Shown here: positions 46,633 through 59,200 of the stretch, piece by piece
Position numbering within the stretch: position 1 is the first letter of the stretch
Layout of the letters: the number at the start of each line of letters is the position of its first letter
Source: Coffea arabica
Lineage: Eukaryota > Streptophyta > Magnoliopsida > Gentianales > Rubiaceae
Direction: 5' to 3'
Assembly: GCF_036785885.1 (NCBI RefSeq)
Contig: NC_092320.1
Span: 19,655,557 to 19,719,556 of the forward strand
Length of the DNA: 64,000 nt
Made by a program: the position numbers and the translations under genes
Notes under the pieces: model-generated
Told to the model about the DNA's origin: nothing
What the model saw: only the letters and a program-made list of their open reading frames with translations
The model's database searches: none

Positions 46633-47638
46633 TCTAGTGACGGAGCCATGATATTTTTCTAATTTAAATATAGGGGCTAAAATTTTTTCTAATAAAATTA
46701 TTTTAATTTGTTATATTTAAAATAATTTTTATCTATTTAAATATACAACATCAAAAATGTCAAAAATTAACTTTGATTATAAAGATATGTCTATTTCATA
46801 AATATGCATCATAACTATAACAAAAATTATGACAAGAAATAAATTTTGATTAAATATCTTATAATATCACAACCATTCAAGTTGCACATTATGAGAAAAT
46901 GCTCTAATATGTCGCTTGTGCAATACACACACACACACACACACATATAGCTATGCAATACAAATATAACTATTTTCAATTAAAAAAGATAAAACTTATG
47001 TTAACATACCTTGCAATTTCAACCTCTTTTCTTAAATGTAAATTGAGTTTTATGTTGTTTTATAGAAGTAAATTTATCTATGATCGAATCAGTGCTAAAT
47101 TTTTCAACACCTTTCTTTTCTATACACACAATTAGGCAATCATTTTAAAAATTATCTTCTATCTCGTTTCGGAACTTTGTCTTGATTGTCTTTATAATTG
47201 AAAATACCCATTCTGTAGTTGCAGTTGGCACAAGAAGAGTCAAAACGAGTCTAATCAATTGGGTTAAATTGTATATTTGTATATAAGCTAATAAAGTAAA
47301 TATTTTTGTTTTAACTCATTGATAATTATGAATTGAGTCTTTTTATTATAATATATCAAATTAGGTCAATTTACTATGGATCATCAATTATATGTTTACT
47401 TTGTTGAAAGTTAAATAACTAGCACAATAAAAAATAAATAACTTTTTTCTGAAGAAAAATTTAATTTAAAAGTGGCTAATTCGCACACACATACACACAC
47501 ATATATAAACTCTTATAATATAAAATAAAATTGTAAAAAACTAGGGAGGTTAACTTTGTTTTGTACATATATTTACAAACTATGAATTAAAATTTTCAAA
47601 ACTTAGGGGACGCTCAGTCTCCGTTGGCTCTGTCATTG
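46633..47638. mobile_element. TIR element, non-autonomous, about 1 kb
   Basis: The left end TAGTGACGGAGCCA and the inverse of the right end TGGCTCTGTCATTG match at 12 of 14 positions. CTAGCA occurs just outside both ends (46627-46632 and 47639-47644), a likely part of the target duplication. The interior is AT-rich, includes an (AC)n run at 46926-46944, and has no coding capacity. The superfamily is uncertain. Confidence 0.55.
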
Positions 47639-47767
47639 CTAGCACCTTACACCTGGCGCTGGCATATCATGCTAAGAGGTTATGTCTACCTAGTGTCACA
47701 TACTCCACATATATTTCCCCGTACATATGATTGATCGTTCTATTTCTGTATATGTGGTGCAATACAG

Positions 47768-48649
47768 GAGATAATACGGCTTGGTGCAACAAAAATTGTA
47801 GTTCCTGGAGCATTTCCTCTGGGGTGCCTCCCTATCAACTTGGTTTTATTCCATAACGATGCCAAGGATGGTCAGGGCTGCTTGAGGAACATAAAGAGCT
47901 CTCCATATACTTCAATAATCTTCTCAAAAAGGCTTTGAATTTGCTCAGGTTGGAATTTCCAAGTGTAATCATCATCTGTGCTGATTATTACACTGCCTTC
48001 GAATACATTCTTCGCAATGGACCCGCCCTTGGTGAGAAACTTATTTAGATTGCCATTTTCTACTAAAAAACTTTTTACGTTTTTCGTGAAAATATTTCTT
48101 AATCAACTTTTACTTCACATATATTACATCATTACAATATATTTTTTCTACAAAAACTCAAAAAAGTAGCAATGCAAATGGGCTTAGATTCATTTCAATT
48201 TCAATATTAAAAAGATTTGATTTAGGTTCTTAATTGCACTGTATACATGGAAGCTAAAAGAATGCAAATAGAACGGACTTTTTAAAATGATTTTTTTCTT
48301 TGTCCAGAGTGACTCTAAACCTCACAACAAATTGAGCAGATTTTAATGAGATTGATTTTTCTTGCTTGTCTATGTAAAGGTTCGATTGAACAACGTTATT
48401 AAAGGCTTGTTGTGGAATTGGAGGCCAGTACAACTTTGATAAGAATAGGTCTTGTGGATCTACCGGAGTGTCGGTTTGCCCTGATCCACGTCAGTATATT
48501 CAGTGGGATGGTGACCACTAAGGATGTCAATAGGGGCAGGTGCTCGCGGGGTAGAAATGGGGCGGGGGTAAAATATTTCCCCCCGCCTTAAAATGGGGCA
48601 GGGGTGGGGAAACATACACCCGCCCCATCCCCAGCCCCATCCCCCGTAT

Positions 48650-48680
<31 letters not shown>

Positions 48681-49150
48681 ATACAATCCTAAATTTCCTA
48701 AATTTGCATCCTTACTTACAAGTACAACGCTAGTCAGTGTCAACGGCCGCCGCAACAACTGAAGAAATTTCTTGGACTACTGTTGATTTGTTTCTAACGC
48801 CCGCCCCCCTGGCCAAAGACTAAGCTATCCAATTCCAACCTATTTTGCTCCTAACCATTTTTTATTTCGATCGGTTCCCTTCCTCCGCACTGAATGTAAC
48901 TTGACTTGTTATGCTTTACTTCCATCTTGATAGCTTTTTAATCTTATTTAACATTGTTTACAATTATATTATTGTAAATAAACATTTATGATAAATTGAT
49001 TTCCCCCGCGGGGGAAACGGGGCGGGGGGTGGGGGGCAAGGGGCTGGGGACAAGGGGAGTTATTTCCCCTACCCCCACCCTATTGCCACCCCTAGTGGCC
49101 ACTTGACTCAAGAGGCTCATCGCCGCATCTCAGAATTTCTCATTCCCTAA
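47768..49150 (+). pseudogene. GDSL esterase/lipase, 3' part, broken by a MITE
   Basis: After an acceptor (AATACAG) the frame reads EIIRLGATKIVVPGAFPLGC, then GCLRNIK, shifts by one base to ELSIYFNNLLKKALNLL, PSVIIICADYYTAFEYIL and RNGPALG, and meets a donor near 48031. The last exon after about 48371 reads LLKACCGIGGQYNFDKNRSC, then VCPDPRQYIQWDGDH. There the hAT MITE (48520..49095) interrupts it, and it resumes as LTQEAHRRISEFLIP, stop at 49150. These are the conserved blocks of plant GDSL esterases of the acetylajmalan-esterase type; the catalytic Asp and His block (DPRQYIQWDGDH) is present. The N-terminal GDS block is missing, a frameshift lies near 47895 and a TGA near 48378. The gene is dead. 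Confidence 0.88.
48520..49095. mobile_element. hAT-type MITE inserted in the GDSL last exon
   Basis: Ends AAGGATGTCAATAGGGGCAG and the inverse CTAGGGGTGGCAATAGGGTG form the TIRs. Flanks TGACCACT (48512-48519) and TGGCCACT (49096-49103) match at 7 of 8 positions, the hAT duplication length. Removing the element and one duplicate restores the GDSL reading frame across the junction. The interior has G-rich/C-rich arms and an (AT)n run near 48655-48680. Confidence 0.87.
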
Positions 49151-49607
49151 ATCCTTGCAAAACTTCATTCTTCTCAAGAAAGGGGATAATTTCAGAAACC
49201 TCCCCTGAGGTTAGGCTTAATCTCACCTAGCCCCACGGTGATATCAAAATTAGCACTTAGCTCCCTTTGATTGATATTTTGTGTAAATTTGTTAGCCCCT
49301 AAGGTATAATTTACCAATAAATAATTCAGTTTACATAAGAGAGAAGAATTTACTTTCATATATACTCTTATGATGTCCCTTATATGAAAAAATTACCACA
49401 ATTAGTAGAAAACACAAAGAATAAAAAAATGAGGGGGTGTAAGTGAAATAAGGCAAAATTTTAGTTTCAGGTTGCATAAGTTAAATAGTGAAGTAGCCGT
49501 TACTGCAACAACTACTTTCCTCTATCAAATTGTAGTATAAAGGCAAGAACAAAAGAGCAAAAAAACCACACAGGTCTATTAGCTTTCTTGAAGATTGAAA
49601 TAGGAAA

Positions 49608-49991
49608 TTGGGAAAAGAACTTGATGCATTTTTCATGGCAAGTTCCACCATAGAAGGGCTGTCATATAATTCTCTAACATCTTTTACTATCAGGAATCGA
49701 TATTATGGTTACAATAGGAAGGCGACAATAAGGATTTCGGAAAGTGAAAGAAATCCAAACAAGCAATATTTTTGCTGCTCTAGATGCAATTATTTCTAGT
49801 GGTATGAAGGCAATGAAATTGATGAGGTTTCTAGCCAATGCTGACAAGTCGATTCAACAATCAATAATGGAAGATGTGTGCAAAATGGAAGGCTGGAGCA
49901 ACCGAATTCCTGGTTCACTATATTACTGATGATAAATTTTGTTCTCCTGACTACATATGTTTTCATTCTCATTTTTCAAGCAATTAGATAG
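49608..49991 (+). pseudogene. MULE-2 GRF zinc-finger / membrane-tail protein (broken)
   Basis: From the Met at 49608 one frame runs through a GRF-like finger: YGYNRKATIRISESERNPNK, then QYFCCSRCNYF, stop TAG, WYEGNEIDE. The first two cysteines of the finger are tyrosines (TAT and TAC; one G-to-A change each from Cys codons). In the same frame, past a TGA at 49842, follow a polar stretch and a hydrophobic segment (FTILLMINFVLLTTYVFILI), a likely C-terminal membrane anchor, before TAG at 49989. The domain order and orientation mirror those of the GRF gene in MULE-1. The product would not be made intact. Confidence 0.7.
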
Positions 49992-50868
49992 GACTATGAA
50001 ATGTAGGATTATCCTTGCTCTATGTGTAGGACAAAAATGCAGCAGCAGGGTGTAGTTAATTAGATTTTAATACCCGAGAACACTAAGTGACTCATTATGT
50101 GAAAAACTGCATACCTATGGCCTGCCAATACTTTTATGTTAATACAAATTCAGTAAAACAGCAAGGTTGTGACAAAGAAGACTTGTTTATAGTTGGTAAT
50201 GAAGCAATGTATATATGTTTCCTGACGTATACAACATATATCCATATAATAAGCCAAAAAATGGTACATACAACACGTCCATTACAGAAGCAATAAAAAG
50301 ATTAATTTTGCTGTCCAAGAGCACAAGCCAACCTCTTTGTTCAATTAGTTAATAGAAAACAAAGTGCAAGTTCAAACACCACAAACAATCAGATAAGAAC
50401 CAACTATAATAGAAAAATACTACTAAAGATAACCTTGTCATTATAGCCTTGTTATCAAAGTATCAAGGATATATTACACAGTCTAATAAGTAGCAATCCA
50501 TGACAAAAGAAAATAGCCATCTTTTAACCACTTAAAAGATGGATAGGATTGCAGATTTTTACTGAACTTTACAACAATATTAGGTCACATTGCAATCCAG
50601 TTTAGTCTATAACACCATCTACAACTAGTTGTTTAGATGGTGAATATTGCAATGTCAACAAGCCACACAGTCAGATGTACTTGCATGTACAAAAGATACA
50701 AGTGGTGCAAGAAATTTACAGTAATATCATAGTGCAACACTTAGACAAAAGCATCACTATTAGATTCTAAAAGTCAGAACCTGAATTTACCATATAATTA
50801 CTACTACTTTCCTCTATTAATAAGTAGAGGAAACAACACTACTTAGAACCTCAAACTGAAGCTACTAC

Positions 50869-53800
50869 TTAACTCTCAAAGGCCACAGCTGTAGCAATCT
50901 TAATGCTCATGGAAGTTTCAGATTGTGATCCTCCAGTGGGAATAGCTCTAAAACCTATCACAGCTTGATTTCCTGATGGATATGGTGCATTTGCACGGCT
51001 TTGTGCATTGTCATTCGATGCAGCTGTCTTATTTTTCTTTACAGGTCTTCCTCTCTGAAATGAGTATACGAACCACTTAGATGTTAGGCATATTGTAAAA
51101 CACTCAAATGTTAGAATCAAAACTGTGCTTGCCTTTTTGGTTGCACCACTGAAATGTATATTCAGTGAAATTGGTTGACTAGAAGGACTGGGATTACTTC
51201 CTTGACTTGATACAGAAATTGGCACACTTCCTTGTGCAAGTTCCTGTTGAAATATGTCACACACAAATTACTTAACATTTAGATGAGGCATGTCAAAGAC
51301 TCAAACATATTGAATGACAATTGCAACATTTATTACCCAAACTCTAGCTCCTGATAAGTCTGTGTTAGCTGTGCCTCTTCCTAATTTTCCTCTCCTAGTA
51401 GCAGTCTAAAATGAATATTAGTGTTTTAGTTATTATTCATACATGTCAAAGCGCATATTACATTAATATGTTATACCTGATTCTGATTTGTAGAGTTGCT
51501 GGAATTTGCAGTCACATGCTCTCCTTTGCATGTCCTTTTGTTATGACCAAATTGTAGACACTTAGAACATTTAAGAGTAGCTAATCTTCTTGTTGAAGAG
51601 TGAGAAGTAGCTTCATCAGGACCCGTTCTTTGATTTCTTCTTAGTCTACCTAGTACCCTTTTAATGATTGGTAGCTCAAGTGTTACAAGGGTCATTTCTT
51701 CCATTGGAGGCCAATTTTTCTCATGGGGATTAAGCGTGATCATTGATGAGTTTGTGTTCTTGTACTTCCTAGAGCCAAATGCTGCATCACAGTAGTTGTC
51801 TAAGTTATCTCTCCTATACATTATTTCCAGTGCAGCATGCTTGCATGGCATTTCAGTGATTTGAAAGGCCCCACAATCACATGTTCTCTCTTGTAGTTTA
51901 ACTATGTATGTCCTGCCCAGATCAGACACTTCAAAGATGAACTCACCAGCTGTCATCAATTGATATTTTCGAGCTTTTTCAACAGTGTTTTTCAGTTTCT
52001 TCAGTATCTTTGAGGTAATAGTTTGGACCATGTGCGTGCTCTTTCATACCTCTTATGAAGTTTCTTCATTACCTTGCTTCTCAACCCATCAACAAGTGTC
52101 AATATAGGTGTTCCACTGAGTTTTTCAACCCAAAATTAAATGATTCAGTGAAGTTGTTTGTGACATGGTTACATTTGATTTGGAGAAAGAAGGCATGTCT
52201 TGCCCAACTTGACTTTGAAATCTGGTTCAAGCACCTTTAAACTTCAATGTTTAAGTTTTGAATCCTTTCCATGGCCTCATTATACCCCACTAAATCAAAA
52301 CTTTTTGATGCTTGCCAAAAATAGGTTCTAAGAAGTAAATCAAGGAATCGAATCTTGAAATTGTTATATATGTGCCAACAGCAATTATTAGGTTTGGATT
52401 TTATCCCACCAACCGTTTTATGGGATAAAACCCAAGCCCAACAGCAATATCTTGCTTCTGTAGATAGTACTTGTTCTTCATAAGCAATGTTCAATTCCTA
52501 CTAACAAAGCCATCAATGAGTTACTACATGTTGATTGTTAATGTAAGTAATAAAATAAAGATAGAATATGATGGCAAAAATATTCAATGTACCTTCTGCC
52601 TATCACTCATGAAAGTCAATGGGATATCATTGCCAAAAGATCGAAAATGCTCATGAAAATAATAGAAAAATCAGCTCCAACACTCTTTGTTCTTGCATTC
52701 AATAACTGCATAAGCAATAGGAAGGACGCTGTTGTTTCCATCTAATGTCACAGCAGTCAAGAAAACACCACTAAACATTCTTTTCAGATGACAACCATCA
52801 AAGCCTACAAAGAGCCTACAACCAGCCAAGAAACCATCTTTTTGTGCCTTGAAACTGATGAACATTCTAACAAACCTTGGTTCTATTAATAAATTAAGCC
52901 TATCATAGTGGACTTTTACAATACTTTTAGGGTTGTTTTGCATAACCAACTCAGCATATTTTGGCAGTTTGCTATAGGATTTTTCATGTAATCCTTGAGC
53001 AATCTCTAAAGCTCTATTTTTTGCTCTATACACTTGGTTCTTACTTGGTTTAATACCAAATTTCAGCATCTCAGCAGATACTCCCTCAGTTGTCATATGA
53101 GGATACTCTCTCAATACATCAGCTAATTTCACTGCAATCCAATCAGAGATTACTTCATCATTCTTTTTATTCATTACACATGTGTGCTCAGGATTGTAAG
53201 ATTTCATCATGAAAGTGATAAAGTCAGCAATTGGAATGCATGTATTCTCTAATTGCAACCTTGTGCACCACATTTGGTAGTCATTCTGATTTTTTCATTC
53301 TTCAATCTCACTAATGGAAAGTTTTTTTGTATGACGTAATCTTTTAGAACAACCCTAAAGCCATCAAGATCAATAAAAAGCATCCCCTTCTCAAATTCAA
53401 TTTCATCTCTGGGATTATAAGTTCACATTTTGGACTTCATTATAGCTTTCATATAATCTGGTTCTTTATCAGATTTAGTATCAGTCACAACACCTCTATC
53501 TTCATTTTCTAAAATCTGAAAAGCCTGCATCACTATTATTTTCAAAACAAAGTGAAGCATCATCATCATCTTGAATGTCATGTAACTCATTCTTCAAATG
53601 ATATGTCCAAGAGTCATAAGAACTTGAATCATAGTCCCCATATTCCCCATATTCATCCCTATTGCTAACCATGTCATCCAAATGTACCACTGCATTATCT
53701 TGTATTCCCAAGTTCTCTTGGTCAGCCCCATAATTATTTCCTTCTATGTTGTTAACTTCTGGAGGGGGAAATATATTTATGTCCAACAAGTGAAGGTTAA

Positions 53801-53903
53801 TAATTAGGTCATTTTCATGTAGGTTGAACATTTCCAACACTGACTCATCATCAATGACATCCAAGAAACCCAAATCTCTAGAGATTACACACCATATATG
53901 CAT
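50869..53903 (-). pseudogene. MULE-2 mudrA-type transposase (broken)
   Basis: The order on the minus strand is: acidic N-terminal segment (53502..53903), DNA-binding and core segment (52671..53273) with FVGFDGCHLKR (first D) and LPIAYAVIECKN, then FMSDRQK near 52600 (second D), the helical region HIYNNFKIRFLDLLL (52237..52494), NNFTESFN near 52150 (the acidic E site), SWIM CDCGAFQITEMPCKH and zinc knuckle CSKCLQFGHNKRTC (both intact, 51471..52031), and a tail ending near 50869 after small introns. Frames change between segments and several stops lie in between, so this is a pseudogene. A small hairpin (GGATTTTATCCCA / TGGGATAAAACCC, 52396-52433) lies in the middle of the coding region and may be a later insertion. 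Confidence 0.88.
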
Positions 53904-54875
53904 AGCATATTTAGATTCCCAGGAAACTGATTTAATGCCTTTTCAGCAACATCATTAAGGAGTTCAATATAAGAGTACTTATCAGGGTTGACATTAGAAA
54001 TTCTGCATTTTCTATCCATATAATGGATAACAATATCATGTGTGATGATAAATCCCATCCCACATTTAATACAAATGTTCAGATTTTGTGAAATGCAAGC
54101 ATGTACAATAAGTCAAGCATATCATAAACAAGTATTGCACTGACTTTAGCACATAAACAAAACATTATAGAGGTTGCATATACAATAGCAAACATAACTT
54201 TGTTTGATATTTTTCTAGAGTTTTCAGACAAGTAACATCCTAGTAACCAAACTCCTAATAACATATATCATCTTAAGCAAAAGATTGACATTTGGATCAG
54301 TCTGCAATCAGGAAGTTTACTCTTATTGATAACACAAATTACACAAACATAGAGATGGATTTTGTAACTGATTTTCCTACTAGAGGATGGGTGTATACAA
54401 CAAGCAGATGTTTGAACAATCTCATGGGTTGATCATGTATGATATTAAGGAGTTCAATCACTATGTGTAAGGTTGTAGTGTTCTTGGTTCTTATCCCTGT
54501 TCTCTTTGTTCGAATAGAGAGCAAGAAGCAACAAGTGAAGTTTCAACTCCAACACCTCTGCACTTCCCTTTTGATATGTCATTCTTATGGTTCCAAAGTT
54601 TCCCGCTGATAATTGCTACAATACCAAAAATTGGCGCCAATCACCAATTTCTTGTGACTATTTACACACTTTGTTTCATAGTTTTTTTCCCATTATTCCA
54701 ATTCATTTTATCATGATAATTTGCAAAGTAATTTCATCATTTAACTCTAATTGATGGAGATATTTTGTCCCCTCGATATGACAAGGGAGTTAAGTGCTAA
54801 TTTTGAAACCACAGGGGTGCTAGGTGAGATTAGGCCTAATCTTAAGGGAGGTTTCTGAAATCATCCCCAAGAAAG

Positions 54876-55400
54876 AACCTTCATGCCGTTCTCAAAATGA
54901 AAAGTAAAGAATAAAGGGAGACGAAGCTGCAAAAGAAACAGATAAACAGATATGTATAGAAAGGGATATATGCATGAATAAATGAAAAATGTATGCCTAA
55001 AATCTATGACTTCTTCTAGTATTTTATTAACCCAAGGATAATTGCAAAATTGTTTTAAGAGTAAATCACAGAATTTAGAGTCCCAAAATTTTGATTCTGT
55101 AACTTGTGTTAATCTATGGACAAAGAGGGGAGATATAATCATCCCTTGAACCTTAAGAAAAAAGAAATTGCATTTTTTTCCAAAGTGATAGTGTCACAGT
55201 AATCAGTTTCCAAATAGATAATAGTCTATGGACAAAGAGGGGAGAGATAATGTCACAGTAATCAATTTTTGCATTTTTTTTCCAAGTGATGACTGATCAA
55301 CTTTGCAAAATAAATGCCTAAGTTAGACTATTCAATTCTCCTATTAGGAAATTGGTTGTCTCTTTTTTTTGCTTGACACGATAAATCTACACTACTATTA
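54876..55400. other. intergenic stretch
   Basis: No gene seen. ATCTATGGACAAAGAGGGGAGA and close variants occur twice (near 55112 and 55225) as a direct repeat about 115 bases apart. Confidence 0.4.
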
Positions 55401-55574
55401 TATACTAAGGGGAGGGGGACTTGAAGAGATCCAAGGACAATCCGAATGGGATTGAATCACACCGGCCCAGACGGATCTATATTAGTCTATACTAAGGGGA
55501 TGGGGGATCTGGAAAAGCCTAAGAACAATTCGGAGGGGGATGAATCACCACCAGTCCAAAGGGGGTACGTAGGC
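55401..55574. repeat. about 87-bp imperfect tandem repeat
   Basis: Two copies start TATACTAAGGGGAGGGGGAC (55401) and TATACTAAGGGGATGGGGGA (55488) and continue through ATTGAATCACACCGGCCCAG / GATGAATCACCACCAGTCCA. The copies are roughly 75-80% alike by eye. Confidence 0.75.
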
Positions 55575-55866
55575 ACCCACTGACAACATTTTTGGGAAAC
55601 CTGAATTTTTAGAATGTAGGTAAGAAAATTTGATCTCTTGATATACACCCAAGAAGAGCTTTAAATCTTTCTTGGTGGCCAACTACTCCTAGGTTAATTC
55701 GTTGCCTATTGTAAAAGCTGAAAAAACAATTGTACCAAACTGATGTGACTTAGGAGATCATGTCAGCAAGGCAGTCCAAACTAGCCTAAAGACCTGCAAA
55801 GGAAGAAGAGGATTGGGACTAACTCTCCCAAATCACTCTGATGCTCAAGTTAATTCTGAATTATAA

Positions 55867-56273
55867 AAGCCATTTGAGGTTGCAGTAGTTTATTGAGAAG
55901 TATTTTCCCAATTGGGCTTTTAATAAAAGTACTTATTTAAGTATTTAAATTCTTTTAAGTATACTATTTGGAGATATAATTTAATAAGTATTTATAGTAT
56001 TGAATAATGCATGATTTGAAAATTTTTAAATGTATTTATCTCTTTATTTAGTTTATAATATAGGATAAAATGATTAAATTTAATATTTTATTTTAAATCA
56101 CAAAAGTTACTCTAAAAGTATCAAATTTGAGCTTTTGCTAAAAGTGCTCTTAACACCAAAAATTTTGCTCCTAATTTTATGGGATGATATTCACCAAACG
56201 CCTTAAAAGTACTTTTAACACCTAAAAGTTTTTTTTTTTTTTTTACCAAAATCACTGCAACCCCAAATGTGGT
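55867..56273. mobile_element. probable MITE with TAA flanks
   Basis: The left end AAGCCATTTGAGGTTGCAGT and the inverse of the right end ACTGCAACCCCAAATGTGGT match over most of 18 bases. TAA lies just outside both ends, which suggests a PIF/Harbinger-type MITE, but the first bases of the TIRs differ. Confidence 0.5.
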
Positions 56274-59200
56274 CTAAGAATGAGATAAATTTATAATGTA
56301 GATCCTACTGAATGTACCTTTTATGAGTCCATGCTCAGTATTGATAGAGTTCTTTTAGATAACTAACAAAGAGTTAGGAACTTAGGATTTATCTCTTTGT
56401 GTTGGATAATAATCAACCTAATAATTTCCTTATTATCCGATAGTTATGGATAATACTCCTGAGAAGGATACTCATCAAGGGAGCTTATCCTAGGTAATCG
56501 GAAGATTAACAGTTACCTACAACGTCTTGAGCCTTCGGCCATAATTAAATAATATAAATAGTTAGGGAAATTATATTTACAGATGTAAATATAATTAGAT
56601 GTAAATAGTCAGGGAAATTATATAAATAATTTTAGAAAATACATATATTAGTTACTTATCATAATTTATGATATTAAAAATTTTTTCTTAGAAAACACCA
56701 GTATATTTTTAAACACTGCTATTATGTATATGTAAAATATTGGTATTATTCAACTGTTGAATATTAGTAAAATTAATCTATTTATTAATAGATTTCTTAC
56801 CACAAAAAAATAAAATTATATATTTATACATTTTTTCTTTTTTTCCTTGTCAATTATTCTGTTTGATGTTTAAATATATACCATTATTTTTATGATAATA
56901 TTTAAATATCTTGAATTATCATAATAAACTAAAAAAAATTTAGAAAAAATAATTTATGTGATTCTTATATTATATGCCTCTGCAATTGTATTACCATTTT
57001 TGAACACTACTATGTCGTTTAGCAGAAAAAATATGATAAAACCATTCTCTAAGGATAAAACTATAAAACAACACGTATCCAAGGGTGTGATTGTCTTTTC
57101 TCATCTCTCATACACAAAAATTTCAATCCACATGTTTGACCATTTGTGTGCAGGAGGCAGTTTGTACAATTTCTAATCAAAGGAGATACTTTGCTACTCA
57201 ACTCACATTGCAAGGGGCAACTTGCTATTAAACCTTTTTTGAGGTAAATTGTGGTGTCTCCTAATATCTCAATCTTTACACATTTTATCATTTTTTACAG
57301 AATATTTTCCTTTTCGTTTGCATCCTTTATAGTTAATCAAAGTCTAAATTTCTTTTTAAAAGGATTAGAATTTAAAATGCTACTTGTTAACTAGTCATTC
57401 AAATTTGTATCATTTAGTTGGCAAGATTAATTTGCTTAAAAATACCTAGACACACAAAGAGCAAGCTTGAAGACATTCGTGAAAGGGTAAATGGAACTGT
57501 TAGCTTGAAACTGATTAGGTGTTTTCTACTCCACTATTCTGCACTAGACCTGTAATGACCAATAAGCCAAAGCTAATGCTAGATTATGTTGAATCTAGGA
57601 GAGATTTTGATAGCAAGAATCAATTTTTTTCAATTAATTGATGGACGACCAAAGAAATGAACTGCATTTGAATCAAATTGAAAATTGAAGGGGGTTAAGT
57701 GTGACAATCAAAAGAACTGCAGAGCAAAGTAAAGACTAGATGATAATTTAGGAGGATTTAGTCTATACTAGCCAACATTATGTTCACATCTTCATTGCAT
57801 TTTGTCCAAGATAAGGGTTTGGAACATAGAGACTCTAAAAATGTTTGGAGGACGGTTTAGTGCAATTAATAAACATAATAGAATTATGATCGAAGCTTCC
57901 GTGTTTCTTCTAACACCCCTCCAGTACTTCCATTGAGGCACCCCAAGTTTCAAGCAGCATCTCACTTTGGAAAAGCTTCAATTGTCTGTCATAATTGTTG
58001 AACCAATCCGCAAATTCCGGCAGAAAGTTTAACTGTTAAGGTGCTATCATCGGTCATACTATTGAAAAATGCCAGAAAGAAAAAACAAACTGTGCCTATC
58101 GAGTGCAAGAATGTCAAGTCAAACCATATGGGGTCATAAGCGCTTTGCGCTAGCAAACATCTTTCCTACCAGAATGATGAACGGTTAACGGCCACTGATG
58201 CAGATCAAATGTAACTGCTGCCGCGCAATGATCTATACACTGAACTGGCTTGACTTCTTTGCGGGGTGCAGAATCCTCCTCCATGTCAAGTGCACCATAA
58301 CTGGTAATAAGCAAGAAATTTACCTGATTTTCCACGTAAGAAGATTTGCCTTTGTCATGTGCTTAGTCTTTTTGTGATCTTCAACGTTGCATGATAGCCA
58401 ACTGGCATCCCCTGTTTCCATGCTCAAAACTCATCCTCCAGAAGTTGGAATCCATTAGGATAATCATGCTGTAGTTTCCATTTATACTGGGGATCGGCTC
58501 TCTTGCCGTGTTTCCCTAGAATCATAAATGGGATTGTATGTTCCCTCTTCTTGATTGGCCGCCCCTTACAAGTTCATATAGAGGAATTCTAATACGAAAT
58601 CAACGAGAATGGAATACCTGGAGGTTTTGGTGGTAAAAACCACTGTCAAACGTCAAAAATGCAACCAAATCTTTTCAAGCCAGATACTTGCTCAACAACC
58701 TTTCACATATCAATTTTGGACCGATCCTTCAAATGAATAAGCACCCGCATCCTCCCACTTTTGTTCCAAGAATAGATTGATTAAGTACAAGATTTAATGT
58801 GACTTCTGCGGCATGTGTTAAGATGGCCTGCCAGTATTTGAATGTGCAGTACCCTATAGTTTCAGAGACTGCTGTCCACATATTGAAGTAAATAGTCTTA
58901 AACTACTTGCAGATCCATCCCAGATGTCTTTATTGTTTCACTTTGGTTTTTTTTTCTTACCAAAAATTCCTTGCCCATCCCCCACCTCTCAGTAATTTTT
59001 TAACTCAAACACAGACATGCCTAGATTGATAAACATACTGATTGCACTGAGTACATGTCCAACAGAAATGAGGCTACCTGAACAGAGTATCAGTCTAATT
59101 TTTTGGGTCAAATAACAGAGTGTCAGTCAGGTACCGCTTGAAAGATAATTGCCACACGCTTCAGGTGCATGCTCTGCAATCTGCAAGACTATTGCATCCA

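Larger units (their letters stand above)
49183..54867. mobile_element. MULE-2, two-gene Mutator-like transposon (decayed)
   Basis: TIRs: left GGGATAATTTCAGAAACCTC, right the inverse of GAGGTTTCTGAAATCATCCC, extending about 100 bp (GGTTAGGCTTAATCTCACCTAG / CTAGGTGAGATTAGGCCTAA). The sequence CAAGAAAG flanks both sides (49175-49182 and 54868-54875), an 8-bp direct duplication in the MULE range. It contains a minus-strand transposase relic and a plus-strand GRF-zinc-finger relic, convergent. TIRs and proteins differ from MULE-1, so it is a different family. Confidence 0.9.

Noticed and set aside
58150-58335. Minus-strand 61-codon frame after a possible acceptor
   Set aside because: No family resemblance and no second exon found; left as a note only.
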